Assembly: GCF_014925385.1 (NCBI RefSeq)
Contig: NZ_JACSDK010000002.1
Span: forward strand, 1 to 47,255
DNA from: Pelagibius marinus
Lineage (GTDB): Bacteria > Pseudomonadota > Alphaproteobacteria > Kiloniellales > Kiloniellaceae
Reading direction: 5' to 3'
Length of the DNA: 47,255 nt
Shown: one piece after another, positions 21,473 through 34,099 of the stretch
Layout of the letters: every line of letters starts with the position of its first letter
How positions within the stretch are numbered: the first letter of the stretch is position 1
The notes under the pieces: generated by a model
Database searches by the model: none
What the model saw: only the letters and a program-made list of their open reading frames with translations
Told to the model about the DNA's origin: nothing
Made by a program: the position numbers and the translations under genes

Positions 21473-24400
21473 ATGAAGTCAAAAGGGAGCAGTGTGCCCG
21501 CCGCGGGCACCGAACGAGGGGTTGTTGCCGAAGATCAGGCGCGGGCGCCGGAGGGATCCGGCAGCGCCGTGCTGAGGGGGCAGGCCCAGGAGCCGATCAC
21601 CGTCGACCGGCCGCAGCTGGGCGAGACGGTCGTCGTCGAGAGCGCGCCCGGCGCGGTCTATCAGTTGGAGTTCGCGCCGGAAGACGTGACCTTCCTGGTC
21701 GAGGGCGACAACATCATCATGACCTTCGATGTGGACGGGGACGGCGCCGCCGACTCCCACATCGTCTTCCTGGGGCTTGCCGGCATGGCGGGCGAGCCCG
21801 ACGCGCCGACGCTGATGATCGCCGGCGTCGACTACGATATTTCATCCCTCATGGCCGCGGCCGAGAGCCTGGAAGAGGCCCGCGAGATGGCCGAGGCCGA
21901 AGTCGCCGGACTGCCGGAGACCGCCGGTGGCGAGCCGGGCCCCGCGGGACCGCGGGATTCCGGCAGCAGCAAGTACGAGGAAGATTTCAGCGGCCAGGCC
22001 CTCACGGGCGGCGGCGAGACGCTGGCTTCGACGGGCGCGCCGCTGGGTGCCGCCTTCGCGCCCGGCGGCGCCTCGGGCACGGTGATCACCGGCCTGCCGC
22101 GCCGCTTTACCGAGGCCGACGACGTCGACTCCCTGCCCACTGCCGGCGGCGGCGCTGCCGGGGGTGACGGGGTCGAGGTGCTGGCCGGCCAGGTGGTGGA
22201 CGGCTACGTCGCCAACGCCACGGTGTTCCGCGACGCCAACAACAACGGCGCGCTGGACGACGGCGAATCCTTCACCACCACCGACATCGACGGCAACTTC
22301 ACCCTGGAGGGTGGCAGCGGCCCCCTTGTCGCGCTGGGCGGCACCGACGTCTCCACCGGCCTGCCCTTCGACGGGGTCCTGAAGGCGCCGGAAGGCTCGA
22401 CCGTCATCACCCCGCTGACCACGTTGGTCCAGCAGCTCGTCGAGTCCGGCGACACCGCGGACGCAGCCGAGACCAAGGTGAAGCAGGCCCTCGGCATCGA
22501 CGAGACCTTCCAGATCTCCAAGACCGATCCGGTTAAGGCCGCCGCCTCGGGCGACAACGCGGCCTTGAAGGCCGTGAAGGCCGGCATCGCCGTGGCCAAC
22601 ACAGCCAAGCAGGTGAAGGCCGCCCTCAAGGGCGGCGGGGCCAGCGACGAGGAGGCGGCCTCCAATGCGGCCTTCAATGCCATCGCCAAGCAGATTTCTG
22701 ACAATGGCGCGAGCACCGACCTGAAAGACGCCGACCAAGTGAAAACGGTCATCGGCGCTGCGAAAACAACACACGATACTGCGACCGGACAGACCACCAC
22801 CTTCGACAGCAACGATCTGGACAACGCCGCCAACGTGATCACCGCCACCAACACGGTGGTGGAGAACATCGACACCTCGGGTGGCGGCGGGACGACGACG
22901 GAGACGCTGACCAAGCTGGCTCAGGTGGCCCAGGTGGCCCAGAGCAACGCCTCGACGGCAATCGAGGATTCGGTTCAGAACAACGACGACAGCGCCGACG
23001 ACGCCTACGATGATGCCAGCGAAGTCGAGACCGAAGCTGACAGCGCGGAGGTCGGCGACGTCGACGGTTCCGATCCCCTGACCTCGGGCGCCGACAACTA
23101 CACCGGCGGGCCCGGCGGCGACGCCATCGACGGCCTCGCCGGCGACGACACCCTGGACGGCGCCGGCGGCGCCGACGCCATCTCCGGCGGCGCCGGTAAC
23201 GACCTGATCTACGGTGGCAGCGGCAATGACGTGATATCCGGCGGCAGCGGCAACGACACCGTGTTTGGCGGGGCCGGCAACGACGACATCATCGGCAACG
23301 CCGGCAGCGATTCCATCGACGGCGGAGACGGCAACGACATCGTGCGCTTCGCAGGCAACGCCAGCGCCTACAGCTTCGTCATCGACGACGGCATCGTGCG
23401 GGTCACCCACCTGGCCAGCGGTGCCGTCGACACGCTGACCAACGTCGAGAGTCTGCGCTTTGACGACGGCAAGACGCTGACGCTCGGCAGCGGCGCCCTG
23501 GATATCTCCAAGCTGGGCGCGGTCAGCGTCACCTTCGCCAGCCTGGACGGCCTGACCAAGATCACCACCGCGGCCAGCCAGAACATCACCCTGGACGCCA
23601 CCCAGATCGACACGATCTCGGAGGCCGACGGTACGCTCACCATCGCCGGCGGCGGGGCGGTCAATGTGGTCAATGCCGGGCTCACCCTGCCCAATGACGG
23701 CACGGCGCCCAGCGTGCAGAACCTGCTGGGCTTGGAGTTCGACGGCCTGGCCGCGGCCAAGTCGCTGGTCCCGGAGAATCTGACCATCGACGGCAGCCAC
23801 ACGGCAGTCTTCGCGGCCTTCTGGATCCAGCTCGATCTGCTCTACATCGACGGCAGCAACTACCTGAACCTGGACATCAACACGCCGGTCGCCTACCTGG
23901 GCAACGACTATGCCGCCTATCTGGCGGCAGGCGGCGAGGCGCTGCTTGATCTGGTGAAGGTGCCCAGCGGGCGCCTGCAGACCCTGCACGACAACCTGCT
24001 GGGCAACATCGGCGACAGCCCGATCAACAGCCGCTTCATCAACCATCCGGACGGCAGCCAGCCCGACCCGCGCACCGACACGGGCCAGACCTTCGGCGAA
24101 CGGCCCTACCACGACGGCTCGGTCGACGGCAGCAACCTCTATGACGATCCGGACCTGGCGGCCTCGACCATCGCCTACGACCTGACCCACGGGGTGCAGT
24201 TCCCGGACGGCCTGCCGGCACCCTACGCGGTGCTGGACGGGGCCGACACCCTGATAGGGGACACGGCGGACGACCTCTTCTTCGGCGGCGGCGGTGACGA
24301 CAGCATCGACGGCGACGACGGCGACGACACGGCGACCTACCTGGGCGGCCGCCTGGACTTCGAGGTCGAGGGCAACGCGGAGGGCGATGTCCTGGTCGCC

Positions 24401-27172
24401 GACGGCGCCGGCAACCAGGGCGAGGACACCCTGGTCTCCATCGAGACGCTGCAGTTCGAGGACGGCACACTGCGCTTCGGGGCCACCCTGGCGCGCGCCG
24501 TGGCGGAGAGCGACGGCGGCGGCACCGACGGCTTCCACCCGGGAAGCGGCAATTCGGACGTCAACTTCACCATCCACGACAACACCGAAGCGAAGGTCGA
24601 GGCGGCCATCAAGGCGACGGCACGCTATCACGGCGACCTGGAGTCGGACGGCCAGACCTACTATGCGACGCTGGGCTTCAGCGACAAGGACGCGGACGGC
24701 CTGGCCGACGAGAACTCGGAAGTCGGCTTCTGGAACTTCAACTACAGCGTCGTCGACTACGGCGCAGCGGATCTTTCGAACTACGACATCCGCATCACCG
24801 CCGACTTCACCGACTACAACGATGTGACGACCACGGGCATCCTGGACTACGACCCCATCGCCCATGACGAGGCGGTGGGCGAGGCCTACTATCAGGATGA
24901 TACGGGCGCGACCGACGGCAACCAGAACTCCCAGAACATCAGCTGGTACAGCGCCGACTACAACGCCACGGTGCCGGGCATCTACACGGTGGTCCTGACG
25001 GTCACCGACAAGGACAGCGGCGAGGTGGTGGCCAAGACCCAGATGCAGGTCGTGGTCGAGGCCGATATCACGGTGGGTGTGGACGGGGATTACACCACGA
25101 TCCAGGAAGCCATCGACGCGGCCGGCGCCGGCGACACCATCTTCGTGGAACCCGGCACCTACACCGAGAACGTGGTGATCGACAAGCTGGTGAAGCTCTA
25201 CGGCGCCTTCGGCGATGTCTCGGCCGCCGATGACAGCCGTGACGGCAGCGGCGAGACCCTGCTGGTGGGCAACATCATCCTGCAGGACGGTGCCGACGGC
25301 AGCACCATCGACGGCTTCGCCATCCAGGACGGCGACACCATCGGGGGCGGCGAGTCGGCGGGCCTCTACCTCGCCGCCGGCGTGACCGACGTCATCGTCG
25401 AGAACAACGTCTTCACGGCGGACGGCAGCTTCACCGGCTCCCCACGCGCGATCCTGACGACCTCGGGCGGCGCCAACAGTGGCCTGATCCTCTCGGATAA
25501 CAGCTTTGCCGGCTGGGCGACGGGCATCTATCTCAATCCGGGCTCAAGCGACGCCGAGATCATCGGCAACGTCTTCGCCGGCAACAACGTGGGCGTCTCG
25601 GTCGACGGGCCGGAGGGCGTGCTCATCTCCGGCAACAGTTTCGCCACCAGCGCTTTCGAGCACCTGGGCCTCGGGCCGGGCGCGGCCAGTCCCACGGTCA
25701 CCATCGAGGGCAACAGCTTCGACGACAGCGTGCGCAAGATCGGCGTCTACGCCGACGACATCGTGGTGACCGGGGACATCGGCACCGACGCGGTGACCCT
25801 GGAGCTGCAGGACGGGGTGCTCGACATCGAGCTGGATGGCGATGCCGACTTCACGGTCGTCGGCAACGACGGCGACAACGACATCATCGGCAACAACGGC
25901 GACAACCTGCTGCAAGGCTTTGGCGACGACGATACTCTGACCGGCGGCAGCGGCTCCGACACGCTGCAGGGCGGCGACGGTAATGACCTGCTGCTCGGCG
26001 ACGGCGCGGGGGTGTCGGACACCGTCGCCCTGTATTCGACCGACTTCGACAACTTCACCGACGGTGCGATCGCCGACGGCTACGAGGGCTGGACGGTGAA
26101 GAACGCCGCCCACGACCAGGAGATCGTCGACCTGGACGACGGCGACCATGAGAAGGTCTTCCGCATGTCCAGCGATCCCACTTTCGGGGATTTCGGCGGG
26201 CCCTACTCGCCGCCGATCGAGATCGGCGGCGAGGCGCAGCGGGTCGGCGAGCCGCAGACCACCGCCGAGTTCAACAGCATGATCGTCAGCTACGAGTTCA
26301 AGGCGGTCAGCGAGACGCCGGACTCCTCGCGCCTGGAAGTGGACATCGGCCGCGAAGGCGAGGTCGACCGCAAGAACTTCCTGGTGCTGGAATGGGACGA
26401 GAGCGTCGGGCTGCGCATCGCGGTGAACGAACCGACCACGACCTTTGACCAGTGGTTCACCAACGACTTCCAGGCCTTCACCGGCAACCGCACCCTGGTC
26501 GAGGGCCTCGATACGGACGGCGCCCAATGGCACGAGCTGCGCATGGAGTTCCAGTCCTTCGACGGGCCGGACAACGACGTCATCGACGTCTACCTGGATG
26601 ATGCCCTGATCGGCACCACCACGACCTTCGAGAACTACCGCGACTGGCTGCTGGACGACCACGCGGCCAATGCCGAGGCGACCCTGGCCGCCGGCCTGTT
26701 CTTCCGGCCCGGCTCCGGCGGTGTCGAAGGCGACGGCCCGGGCGGCATCAATCAGGGCTTCTACTTCGACAACGTCGAGATCACCGCCTTCAACTCCGCC
26801 GACGACAGCCTGGTCGGCGGGGAGGGCGACGACACCCTGAACGGCGGGATCGGCAGCGACACCCTGGTCGGCGGCGAGGGGAGCGACCTCTTCATCTACA
26901 CCGACATTCTCGATGCCGGCGACGTCATCGAGGGTTTCGACGCGACCGGCGGCGACCAGATCGACCTCGACGGTCTCTTCGACTCCCTGGGGGTGGTGGG
27001 GGTCGGCCTGCGCGGCGACCGCGTCGATATTCAGCAGTCGGCGACGGACGGCGATGCGGTCATCTCGATCGACACCGACACCGCAAGCGACGGCTTCGAG
27101 CTGGTCCTGGTCACCGTCACCAACGTGACCGGGGACCTCACGATCGACGACCTCAACCTGCAGACGCCTTGA
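21473..27172 (+). CDS. Giant type I secreted RTX adhesin-like protein with beta-helix and lectin-like domains
   Basis: A 1899-residue acidic protein without a Sec signal. In order: an N-terminal all-beta module (about residues 42-105); Ala pairs at 10-11 and 228-229; a modular beta domain (about 240-285, [20 protein letters not shown]); a helical stretch (about 300-535); RTX calcium-binding nonapeptides (about 540-620, [17 protein letters not shown]); an unassigned domain (about 640-920); a few RTX repeats; an unassigned domain; a right-handed beta-helix (about 1201-1430, [20 protein letters not shown]); RTX repeats (about 1463-1513); a LamG/concanavalin-like domain (about 1516-1776); and last RTX repeats plus a type I secretion tail. 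I chose the ATG at 21473, after AGAAGG. Export would use an ABC/MFP/TolC system not seen here. Confidence 0.85.
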   Translation: MKSKGSSVPAAGTERGVVAEDQARAPEGSGSAVLRGQAQEPITVDRPQLGETVVVESAPGAVYQLEFAPEDVTFLVEGDNIIMTFDVDGDGAADSHIVFLGLAGMAGEPDAPTLMIAGVDYDISSLMAAAESLEEAREMAEAEVAGLPETAGGEPGPAGPRDSGSSKYEEDFSGQALTGGGETLASTGAPLGAAFAPGGASGTVITGLPRRFTEADDVDSLPTAGGGAAGGDGVEVLAGQVVDGYVANATVFRDANNNGALDDGESFTTTDIDGNFTLEGGSGPLVALGGTDVSTGLPFDGVLKAPEGSTVITPLTTLVQQLVESGDTADAAETKVKQALGIDETFQISKTDPVKAAASGDNAALKAVKAGIAVANTAKQVKAALKGGGASDEEAASNAAFNAIAKQISDNGASTDLKDADQVKTVIGAAKTTHDTATGQTTTFDSNDLDNAANVITATNTVVENIDTSGGGGTTTETLTKLAQVAQVAQSNASTAIEDSVQNNDDSADDAYDDASEVETEADSAEVGDVDGSDPLTSGADNYTGGPGGDAIDGLAGDDTLDGAGGADAISGGAGNDLIYGGSGNDVISGGSGNDTVFGGAGNDDIIGNAGSDSIDGGDGNDIVRFAGNASAYSFVIDDGIVRVTHLASGAVDTLTNVESLRFDDGKTLTLGSGALDISKLGAVSVTFASLDGLTKITTAASQNITLDATQIDTISEADGTLTIAGGGAVNVVNAGLTLPNDGTAPSVQNLLGLEFDGLAAAKSLVPENLTIDGSHTAVFAAFWIQLDLLYIDGSNYLNLDINTPVAYLGNDYAAYLAAGGEALLDLVKVPSGRLQTLHDNLLGNIGDSPINSRFINHPDGSQPDPRTDTGQTFGERPYHDGSVDGSNLYDDPDLAASTIAYDLTHGVQFPDGLPAPYAVLDGADTLIGDTADDLFFGGGGDDSIDGDDGDDTATYLGGRLDFEVEGNAEGDVLVADGAGNQGEDTLVSIETLQFEDGTLRFGATLARAVAESDGGGTDGFHPGSGNSDVNFTIHDNTEAKVEAAIKATARYHGDLESDGQTYYATLGFSDKDADGLADENSEVGFWNFNYSVVDYGAADLSNYDIRITADFTDYNDVTTTGILDYDPIAHDEAVGEAYYQDDTGATDGNQNSQNISWYSADYNATVPGIYTVVLTVTDKDSGEVVAKTQMQVVVEADITVGVDGDYTTIQEAIDAAGAGDTIFVEPGTYTENVVIDKLVKLYGAFGDVSAADDSRDGSGETLLVGNIILQDGADGSTIDGFAIQDGDTIGGGESAGLYLAAGVTDVIVENNVFTADGSFTGSPRAILTTSGGANSGLILSDNSFAGWATGIYLNPGSSDAEIIGNVFAGNNVGVSVDGPEGVLISGNSFATSAFEHLGLGPGAASPTVTIEGNSFDDSVRKIGVYADDIVVTGDIGTDAVTLELQDGVLDIELDGDADFTVVGNDGDNDIIGNNGDNLLQGFGDDDTLTGGSGSDTLQGGDGNDLLLGDGAGVSDTVALYSTDFDNFTDGAIADGYEGWTVKNAAHDQEIVDLDDGDHEKVFRMSSDPTFGDFGGPYSPPIEIGGEAQRVGEPQTTAEFNSMIVSYEFKAVSETPDSSRLEVDIGREGEVDRKNFLVLEWDESVGLRIAVNEPTTTFDQWFTNDFQAFTGNRTLVEGLDTDGAQWHELRMEFQSFDGPDNDVIDVYLDDALIGTTTTFENYRDWLLDDHAANAEATLAAGLFFRPGSGGVEGDGPGGINQGFYFDNVEITAFNSADDSLVGGEGDDTLNGGIGSDTLVGGEGSDLFIYTDILDAGDVIEGFDATGGDQIDLDGLFDSLGVVGVGLRGDRVDIQQSATDGDAVISIDTDTASDGFELVLVTVTNVTGDLTIDDLNLQTP

Positions 27173-27357
27173 GGAGGAGTGCGTCTTGCCGTGCCGAGAG
27201 AACGATCATTTCACCGTCAACGGAGCGCCCGGCTTCGTTGCAAGGACGCCCAGGCTCGCCGCTGACTGCTTTCCCTTCCCCCAAGGGGGCGGGCTTGGGC
27301 GTTCCTAGCCCCGGTCTGGCGCCGAATCCGGGTGCTGAGAGTGGCGTGACGGCAGGC

Positions 27358-27846
27358 ATGGTGGATAGGAACCAGCGATTGCGGCAGCCGGCGAGCACGG
27401 TTGCGCGGCGCGGCGGCGTCGCGCTGCAGGCGCGCGGCTGCCGCGACGTCAGGGACCCGGGCGCCGGCGGGCTCAACACCCAGCGCATCCCGCCCCGCTG
27501 CCCCTACCGCCTCCCCGCGTCCGCCCTGCAGGCCCGCGTCTCCGCGGTGGACCGGGACTTGCTGCTGCAGCTTCCCCACGGCGGGCTGTTGCTGCTGCGC
27601 GATCTCATCACCGTCGAGGCCATGGCCGATCCGCCGGTCTTCGAAGTCGGCGCGCGCGACCTGCTGGCCTCCCTGGCCGCCGTCCTGGCCCTGGCCGAGG
27701 GTGGCGGCGCCCCCCTGTGGTCGCTCTATTCCCGCTCCCCCAGCCCCTCGCCGCCACCCAAGCGCGATCTCGGCCCGGTGATCGCGGCGCTGCGGCGCGA
27801 CGGCATTCTGCCGGAGGCCGAATCTCCTGAGTGGGATCTGCTTTAG
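27358..27846 (+). CDS. Hypothetical protein, uncertain
   Basis: A possible 162-residue product. The first ~55 residues are low-complexity Arg/Ala/Gly, while the rest looks more protein-like (SAVDRDLLLQLPHGGLLLLRDLITVEAM, then an Ala/Leu-rich helix). The frame is open from 27169, but no ribosome site supports any start. I do not recognise the family. It may be the remnant of a secreted-protein module left beside the adhesin, or not a gene at all. Confidence 0.35.
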   Translation: MVDRNQRLRQPASTVARRGGVALQARGCRDVRDPGAGGLNTQRIPPRCPYRLPASALQARVSAVDRDLLLQLPHGGLLLLRDLITVEAMADPPVFEVGARDLLASLAAVLALAEGGGAPLWSLYSRSPSPSPPPKRDLGPVIAALRRDGILPEAESPEWDLL

Positions 27847-27914
27847 CCGGGCGGCCTCACCGCTGCGTTCCCCCCGATTCCGGCTGCTTCAACCCCCTGC
27901 CTTCCCGCCGTTCC

Positions 27915-27928
27915 CCCCCTCAGGGGTG
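27915..27928. promoter_or_regulatory. CACCC-N4-GGGTG palindrome, site 4
   Basis: CCCCCTCAGGGGTG matches the core with one mismatch and is followed by A, as in the other sites. It lies 102 bases upstream of the SorC-type start. A candidate -10 (TAGACT) is at 27960-27965. Confidence 0.45.
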
Positions 27929-28030
27929 AAGAATTCGCTACACAGAGCGGCCGTCGCCGCTAGACTGCCGCAGCCGTCCGTTGCGTCCTGCGACCCGCGG
28001 GCGGCGCCGGGAAACCTTGAGGGTAGTTCG

Positions 28031-28990
28031 TTGAGGAAGCGCAGGGACAACGGAGAGAGCCGCCTGGACGACGCGGCGCGGGCCGGCTGGCTCTACTACG
28101 TGGCCGGCAACACCCAGGACGAGATTGCCGCCAAGCTCGGCATCTCCCGGCAGTCCGCCCAGCGCCTGGTTTCGCTGGCGGTCTCCGAGGGCCTGGTGAA
28201 GGTCCGCCTCGACCACCCCCTGGCCAACTGCCTGGAACTGGCCACGCGGCTGCGTGAGCGTTTCGGCCTGGCGCTCTGCGAGGTCGTGCCCACGGACCCG
28301 GCCTCGGACTCCTCGACGCTGGGCGTCGCCGATGCCGCGGCGGCGGAGATGGAGCGCCGCCTCAAGTCGCCGGAGACAATGGTCATGGCGATCGGCACCG
28401 GCCGCACCCTCAAGGCGGCGGGCGAACTGCTGCCGCGCGTCGACGCGCCGGACAAGAAGATCGTCTCGCTGACCGGCAACTTCACGCCGGACGGCGCGGC
28501 GGCTTTCTACAGCGTCATCTTCACCATGGCCGAGGTGGTCAACGCCCGGCACTACCCGCTGCCGATGCCGGTCATCGCCGCCTCGCCGGAAGAGCGCGAC
28601 CTGCTGCACCAGCAGATCATCGTTCGCACCACGCTGGATCTGGCGGCCCAGGCCGACGTGACCTTCCTCGGCATCGGCGAGCTCGCCCCGCGCGCGCCGC
28701 TGCAGGAGGACGGCTTCATCACCAAGGCGGAGCTGGCGGCGCTGCAGAAAGCCGGCGCCGTGGCGGAGATCATCGGCTGGGCCTTCGATGCCGAGGGCCG
28801 GATGATCCAGGACCTGACCAACGCGCGGGTCGCTTCCGCGCCGCTGCCCTCGCCGGAGCGCTCGCTGGTCGTCGCCGTGGCCAAGGGGGAGGCCAAGCTG
28901 CCGGGCATCCGGGCGGCCGTGAGCCGGCCGCTGGTCAACGGACTCATCACCGATGAGTGGACGGCCGGAAAACTTCTGGCCGAGCGCTAA
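28031..28990 (+). CDS. SorC/DeoR-family sugar-binding transcriptional regulator
   Basis: A 319-residue regulator. The N-terminal helix-turn-helix (about residues 18-55, NTQDEIAAKLGISRQSAQRLV) is followed by the SorC sugar-phosphate-binding domain (MVMAIGTGRTLKAAGELLPR, VTFLGIGELAPRAPLQEDGF). It lies just upstream of the smo polyol operon, which it presumably controls by sensing a polyol or its phosphate. I chose the TTG at 28031, preceded by GAGGG; the GTG at 27926 would lie inside the CACCC-type palindrome and give an unneeded extension. The operator pair before smoE is the likely target. Confidence 0.88.
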   Translation: MRKRRDNGESRLDDAARAGWLYYVAGNTQDEIAAKLGISRQSAQRLVSLAVSEGLVKVRLDHPLANCLELATRLRERFGLALCEVVPTDPASDSSTLGVADAAAAEMERRLKSPETMVMAIGTGRTLKAAGELLPRVDAPDKKIVSLTGNFTPDGAAAFYSVIFTMAEVVNARHYPLPMPVIAASPEERDLLHQQIIVRTTLDLAAQADVTFLGIGELAPRAPLQEDGFITKAELAALQKAGAVAEIIGWAFDAEGRMIQDLTNARVASAPLPSPERSLVVAVAKGEAKLPGIRAAVSRPLVNGLITDEWTAGKLLAER

Positions 28991-29070
28991 CCTCTTTCTT
29001 CCTCTCGCAAAACTGCCGAATTCGATGGTTTGCCGCGGCCTTTGTTGTGCGCCGCAGCAACGAATCCTTC

Positions 29071-29099
29071 TTGACGTCATCGGCCTACTTGTGAGTAAT
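29071..29099 (+). promoter_or_regulatory. smoE promoter
   Basis: TTGACG and AGTAAT are separated by exactly 17 bases, 48 bases before the smoE ATG. The -10 overlaps the first AATTGCTC operator half, as expected for a repressed promoter. Confidence 0.65.
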
Positions 29100-29124
29100 T
29101 GCTCTCAACGTAGGCAATTGCTCA
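29092..29124 (+). promoter_or_regulatory. Paired operator-like sites for the SorC-type regulator
   Basis: Two near-palindromic sites share AATTGCTC: GAGTAATTGCTC (29093-29104) and AGGCAATTGCTC (29112-29123), 19 bases apart. One overlaps the -10 and the other the probable start site. Confidence 0.55.
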
Positions 29125-29146
29125 ATAACGCCTCGGGGAGGAAATC

Positions 29147-30460
<1,314 letters not shown>

Positions 30461-30472
30461 CTTTTCCTCCCG

Positions 30473-30517
30473 GCGGGCCGCCCGTCCTCCCAACCACGGG
30501 CGGCCCGCAACTTTTTT
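30473..30517 (+). terminator. Intercistronic terminator / attenuator between smoE and smoF
   Basis: A perfect 13-base stem (GCGGGCCGCCCGT / ACGGGCGGCCCGC) with a 10-base loop is followed, after AAC, by six T. Partial read-through here would set the ratio of binding protein to membrane parts. Confidence 0.9.
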
Positions 30518-30581
30518 CTCAGCGACGACGATTCACCTTTCGGCGCCTATCCTGAAGGCGCGGAGCGGAAGGGAGGAAGCC

Positions 30582-31454
30582 ATGGCGACCAAGCAAACGC
30601 AGGTTACGGCCAAGATCATGATGTCTCCGGCGGTTCTCATGCTGCTGGCCTGGATGATCGTGCCGCTGGGCATGACGCTCTACTTCTCCTTCCTGCGCTA
30701 CAACCTGCTGATGCCGGGCATGGAGGAATTCACCGGCTTCGGCAATTACGAATTCTTCCTGACTGATCCCGCCTTCCTGGAAGCCCTGGGCAACACGCTG
30801 CTGCTCGTCGGCGGCGTGCTGCTGGCCACCGTGATCGGCGGCACCTTCCTCGCCATCCTGATTGACCAGCCCATCTGGGGGCGCGGCATTGTGCGGCTGC
30901 TGGTCATCGCACCCTTCTTCGTCATGCCGACGGTTTCCGCGCTGGTGTGGAAGAACATGCTGATGCACCCGGTCAACGGGCTCTTCGCCTGGATCACCCG
31001 CGGCCTCGGCGCGGAGCCGGTGGACTGGTTGGCCGACCTGCCGCTGTTTTCCATCACCGTGATCGTCGCCTGGGGCTGGCTGCCCTTCGCCACGCTGATC
31101 ATCCTCACCGCTCTGCAGTCGCTGGACAGCGAGCAGAAGGAAGCCGCGGAGATGGACGGCGCCGGCCCGATCTCGATCTTCTGGTTCATCACCCTGCCGC
31201 ACCTGTCGCGGGCCCTGACGGTAGTTACCCTGATCGAAACCATCTTCCTGCTGTCGGTCTTCGCCGAGATCTACGTCACCACCGGCGGCGGGCCCGGCAC
31301 CGCCAGCACCAACCTGCCCTTCCTGATCTACATTCAGGCCTTGCTGCAGTACGACGCGGGCACCGCCTCGGCCGGCGGCGTGGTGGCCATCATCCTGGCG
31401 AATATCGTCGCGATCTTCCTGATCCGCATGATCGGCAAGAACCTGGAGACCTGA
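30582..31454 (+). CDS. smoF: Polyol ABC transporter permease (SmoF-like)
   Basis: Inner-membrane permease of the polyol importer, 290 residues with six predicted membrane helices. The EAA loop that contacts the ATPase is visible as EAAEMDGAGPISIFWFITLP near residues 188-205. GGGAGG precedes the ATG. It is followed after 3 bases by smoG, so the permeases are made together. Confidence 0.92.
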   Translation: MATKQTQVTAKIMMSPAVLMLLAWMIVPLGMTLYFSFLRYNLLMPGMEEFTGFGNYEFFLTDPAFLEALGNTLLLVGGVLLATVIGGTFLAILIDQPIWGRGIVRLLVIAPFFVMPTVSALVWKNMLMHPVNGLFAWITRGLGAEPVDWLADLPLFSITVIVAWGWLPFATLIILTALQSLDSEQKEAAEMDGAGPISIFWFITLPHLSRALTVVTLIETIFLLSVFAEIYVTTGGGPGTASTNLPFLIYIQALLQYDAGTASAGGVVAIILANIVAIFLIRMIGKNLET

Positions 31455-31457
31455 GCC

Positions 31458-32288
31458 ATGGCGCGCGCAGTCACCACCCAACGCAAGCTCGCTTTCACGA
31501 TCATCGCCTGGACCGTCGGGCTCACCCTGTTCTTCCCGGTGCTCTGGACCATCCTCACCAGTTTCAAGACGGAGGGGGAGGCCATCGCCACACCACCCAC
31601 CTTCTTCTTCTTCGACTGGACCCTGGAGAACTACGTCGAAGTGCAAGAGCGCTCCAACTACCTGCGCCACGCGATGAACTCCGTGGTCATCTCCGTGGGC
31701 TCGACCCTGCTCGGGCTGCTCGTGGCCATTCCGGCGGCCTGGTCCATGGCCTTCTCCCCGACGAAGCGGACCAAGGACATCCTCATGTGGATGCTCTCCA
31801 CCAAGATGCTGCCGGCAGTCGGTGTGCTGATGCCGATCTACCTCATGTGCCAGTGGCTCGGCCTGCTCGATTCGCTGGTCGCGCTGGTGGCCATCCTCAT
31901 GCTGATGAACCTGCCGATCATCGTGTGGATGCTCTACACCTACTTCAAGGAGATCCCGGGCGACATTCTCGAGGCCGCGCGCATGGACGGCGCCTCCCTG
32001 GGCAAGGAAATCATCTATGTGCTGACGCCCATGGCCGTGCCGGGGATCGCCTCGACCCTGCTGCTCAACATCATCCTGGCCTGGAACGAGGCCTTCTGGA
32101 CCCTGAACCTGACGGCGTCGAAGGCGGCGCCGCTGACCGCCTTCATCGCCTCCTATTCCAGCCCGGAGGGTCTGTTCTGGGCCAAGCTGTCGGCGGCCTC
32201 GACCCTGGCCATCGCGCCGATCCTGGTCATGGGCTGGTTCAGCCAGAAACAGCTGGTCCGCGGCCTCACCTTCGGCGCAGTGAAATAG
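31458..32288 (+). CDS. smoG: Polyol ABC transporter permease (SmoG-like)
   Basis: Second permease, 276 residues, of the MalG-like branch with six helices. The EAA loop is EAARMDGASLGKEIIYVLTP near residues 172-191. The C-terminus ends FSQKQLVRGLTFGAVK, typical of sugar permeases of this class. It is closely spaced after smoF and 29 bases before smoK. Confidence 0.92.
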   Translation: MARAVTTQRKLAFTIIAWTVGLTLFFPVLWTILTSFKTEGEAIATPPTFFFFDWTLENYVEVQERSNYLRHAMNSVVISVGSTLLGLLVAIPAAWSMAFSPTKRTKDILMWMLSTKMLPAVGVLMPIYLMCQWLGLLDSLVALVAILMLMNLPIIVWMLYTYFKEIPGDILEAARMDGASLGKEIIYVLTPMAVPGIASTLLLNIILAWNEAFWTLNLTASKAAPLTAFIASYSSPEGLFWAKLSAASTLAIAPILVMGWFSQKQLVRGLTFGAVK

Positions 32289-32317
32289 GCGTCGCAGTCA
32301 AATAGGGAGCAAGAACC

Positions 32318-33315
<998 letters not shown>

Positions 33316-33316
<1 letters not shown>

Positions 33317-34086
33317 TGGCCCGCCTGGACGGCAAGACGGCTCTCATCACCGGGGCGGCCCGCGGCATCGGCCTGGCCTTCGCCCGGGCCTATGCCGCCG
33401 AGGGCGCCAGCGTGGCGCTGGGCGACATCGACCTGGCGCGGGCCGAGGAGTCGGCCGCGGCCATCGGGCCGCAGGCCTTCGCCCTGCGGATGGACGTGAC
33501 CGATCAGGCCTCCATAGAGGCGGCGGTGCAGGCCGTGGAGGCACGCGGCGGCATCGATATCCTGGTGAACAACGCCGCCCTTTTCGACCTGGCGCCCATC
33601 GTGGAGATCACGCGTGAGAGCTACGAGCGCCTCTTCTCCGTCAACGTCGCCGGCGCGCTCTTCACGCTGCAGGCGGCGGCCCGCGGCATGATCCGGCGCG
33701 GCCAGGGCGGCAAGATCATCAACATGGCCAGCCAGGCCGGGCGTCGCGGCGAGTCGCTGGTCGCCGTCTACTGCGCCAGCAAGGCGGCGGTGATCAGCCT
33801 TACCCAGTCGGCCGGCCTCAACCTCATCGAACACCGCATCAACGTGAACGCCATCGCTCCCGGTGTGGTCGAGGGTGAGCACTGGGACGGGGTCGATGCC
33901 CTCTTTGCCAAGTACGAGAAGCGCCCCCGCGGGGAGAAGAAGCGCCTTGTCGGGGAAGCCGTGCCTTATGGCCGTATGGGACGGGCCGAGGATCTGACCG
34001 GAATGGCGGTCTTCCTGGCGAGTTCCGAAAGCGATTACGTCGTCGGACAGACCTACAACGTCGACGGCGGCAACTATCTGAGCTGA
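33316..34086 (+). CDS. smoS: Short-chain dehydrogenase, sorbitol (L-iditol 2-) dehydrogenase-like SmoS
   Basis: NAD-dependent polyol dehydrogenase of 256 residues. The Rossmann motif is TGAARGIG, followed by NNAALF and the catalytic Ser...YCASK set (MASQAGRRG then VYCASKAA). Overall it resembles SmoS, which oxidises D-sorbitol to D-fructose, galactitol and L-iditol. Its start overlaps the smoK stop by one base, so it is part of the operon. The in-frame open sequence upstream belongs to another frame of smoK and is ignored. Confidence 0.88.
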
Positions 34087-34099
34087 GAGGCCTGGTGAC

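Noticed and set aside
23080-23340. DNA repeat array or CRISPR-like structure in the RTX region
   Set aside because: The periodicity comes from codons of the calcium-binding nonapeptides; units are not identical and there are no spacers.
21842-24865. About 1000-codon minus-strand frame opposite the adhesin
   Set aside because: A shadow of the GGxGxD-type repeats read in reverse (Val/Ala/Gly-rich). No start signal and no family resemblance.
17401-28030. A full tRNA-bounded integrative island
   Set aside because: No integrase, transposase or second copy of the tRNA 3' end was seen, so only a suspicion is justified.
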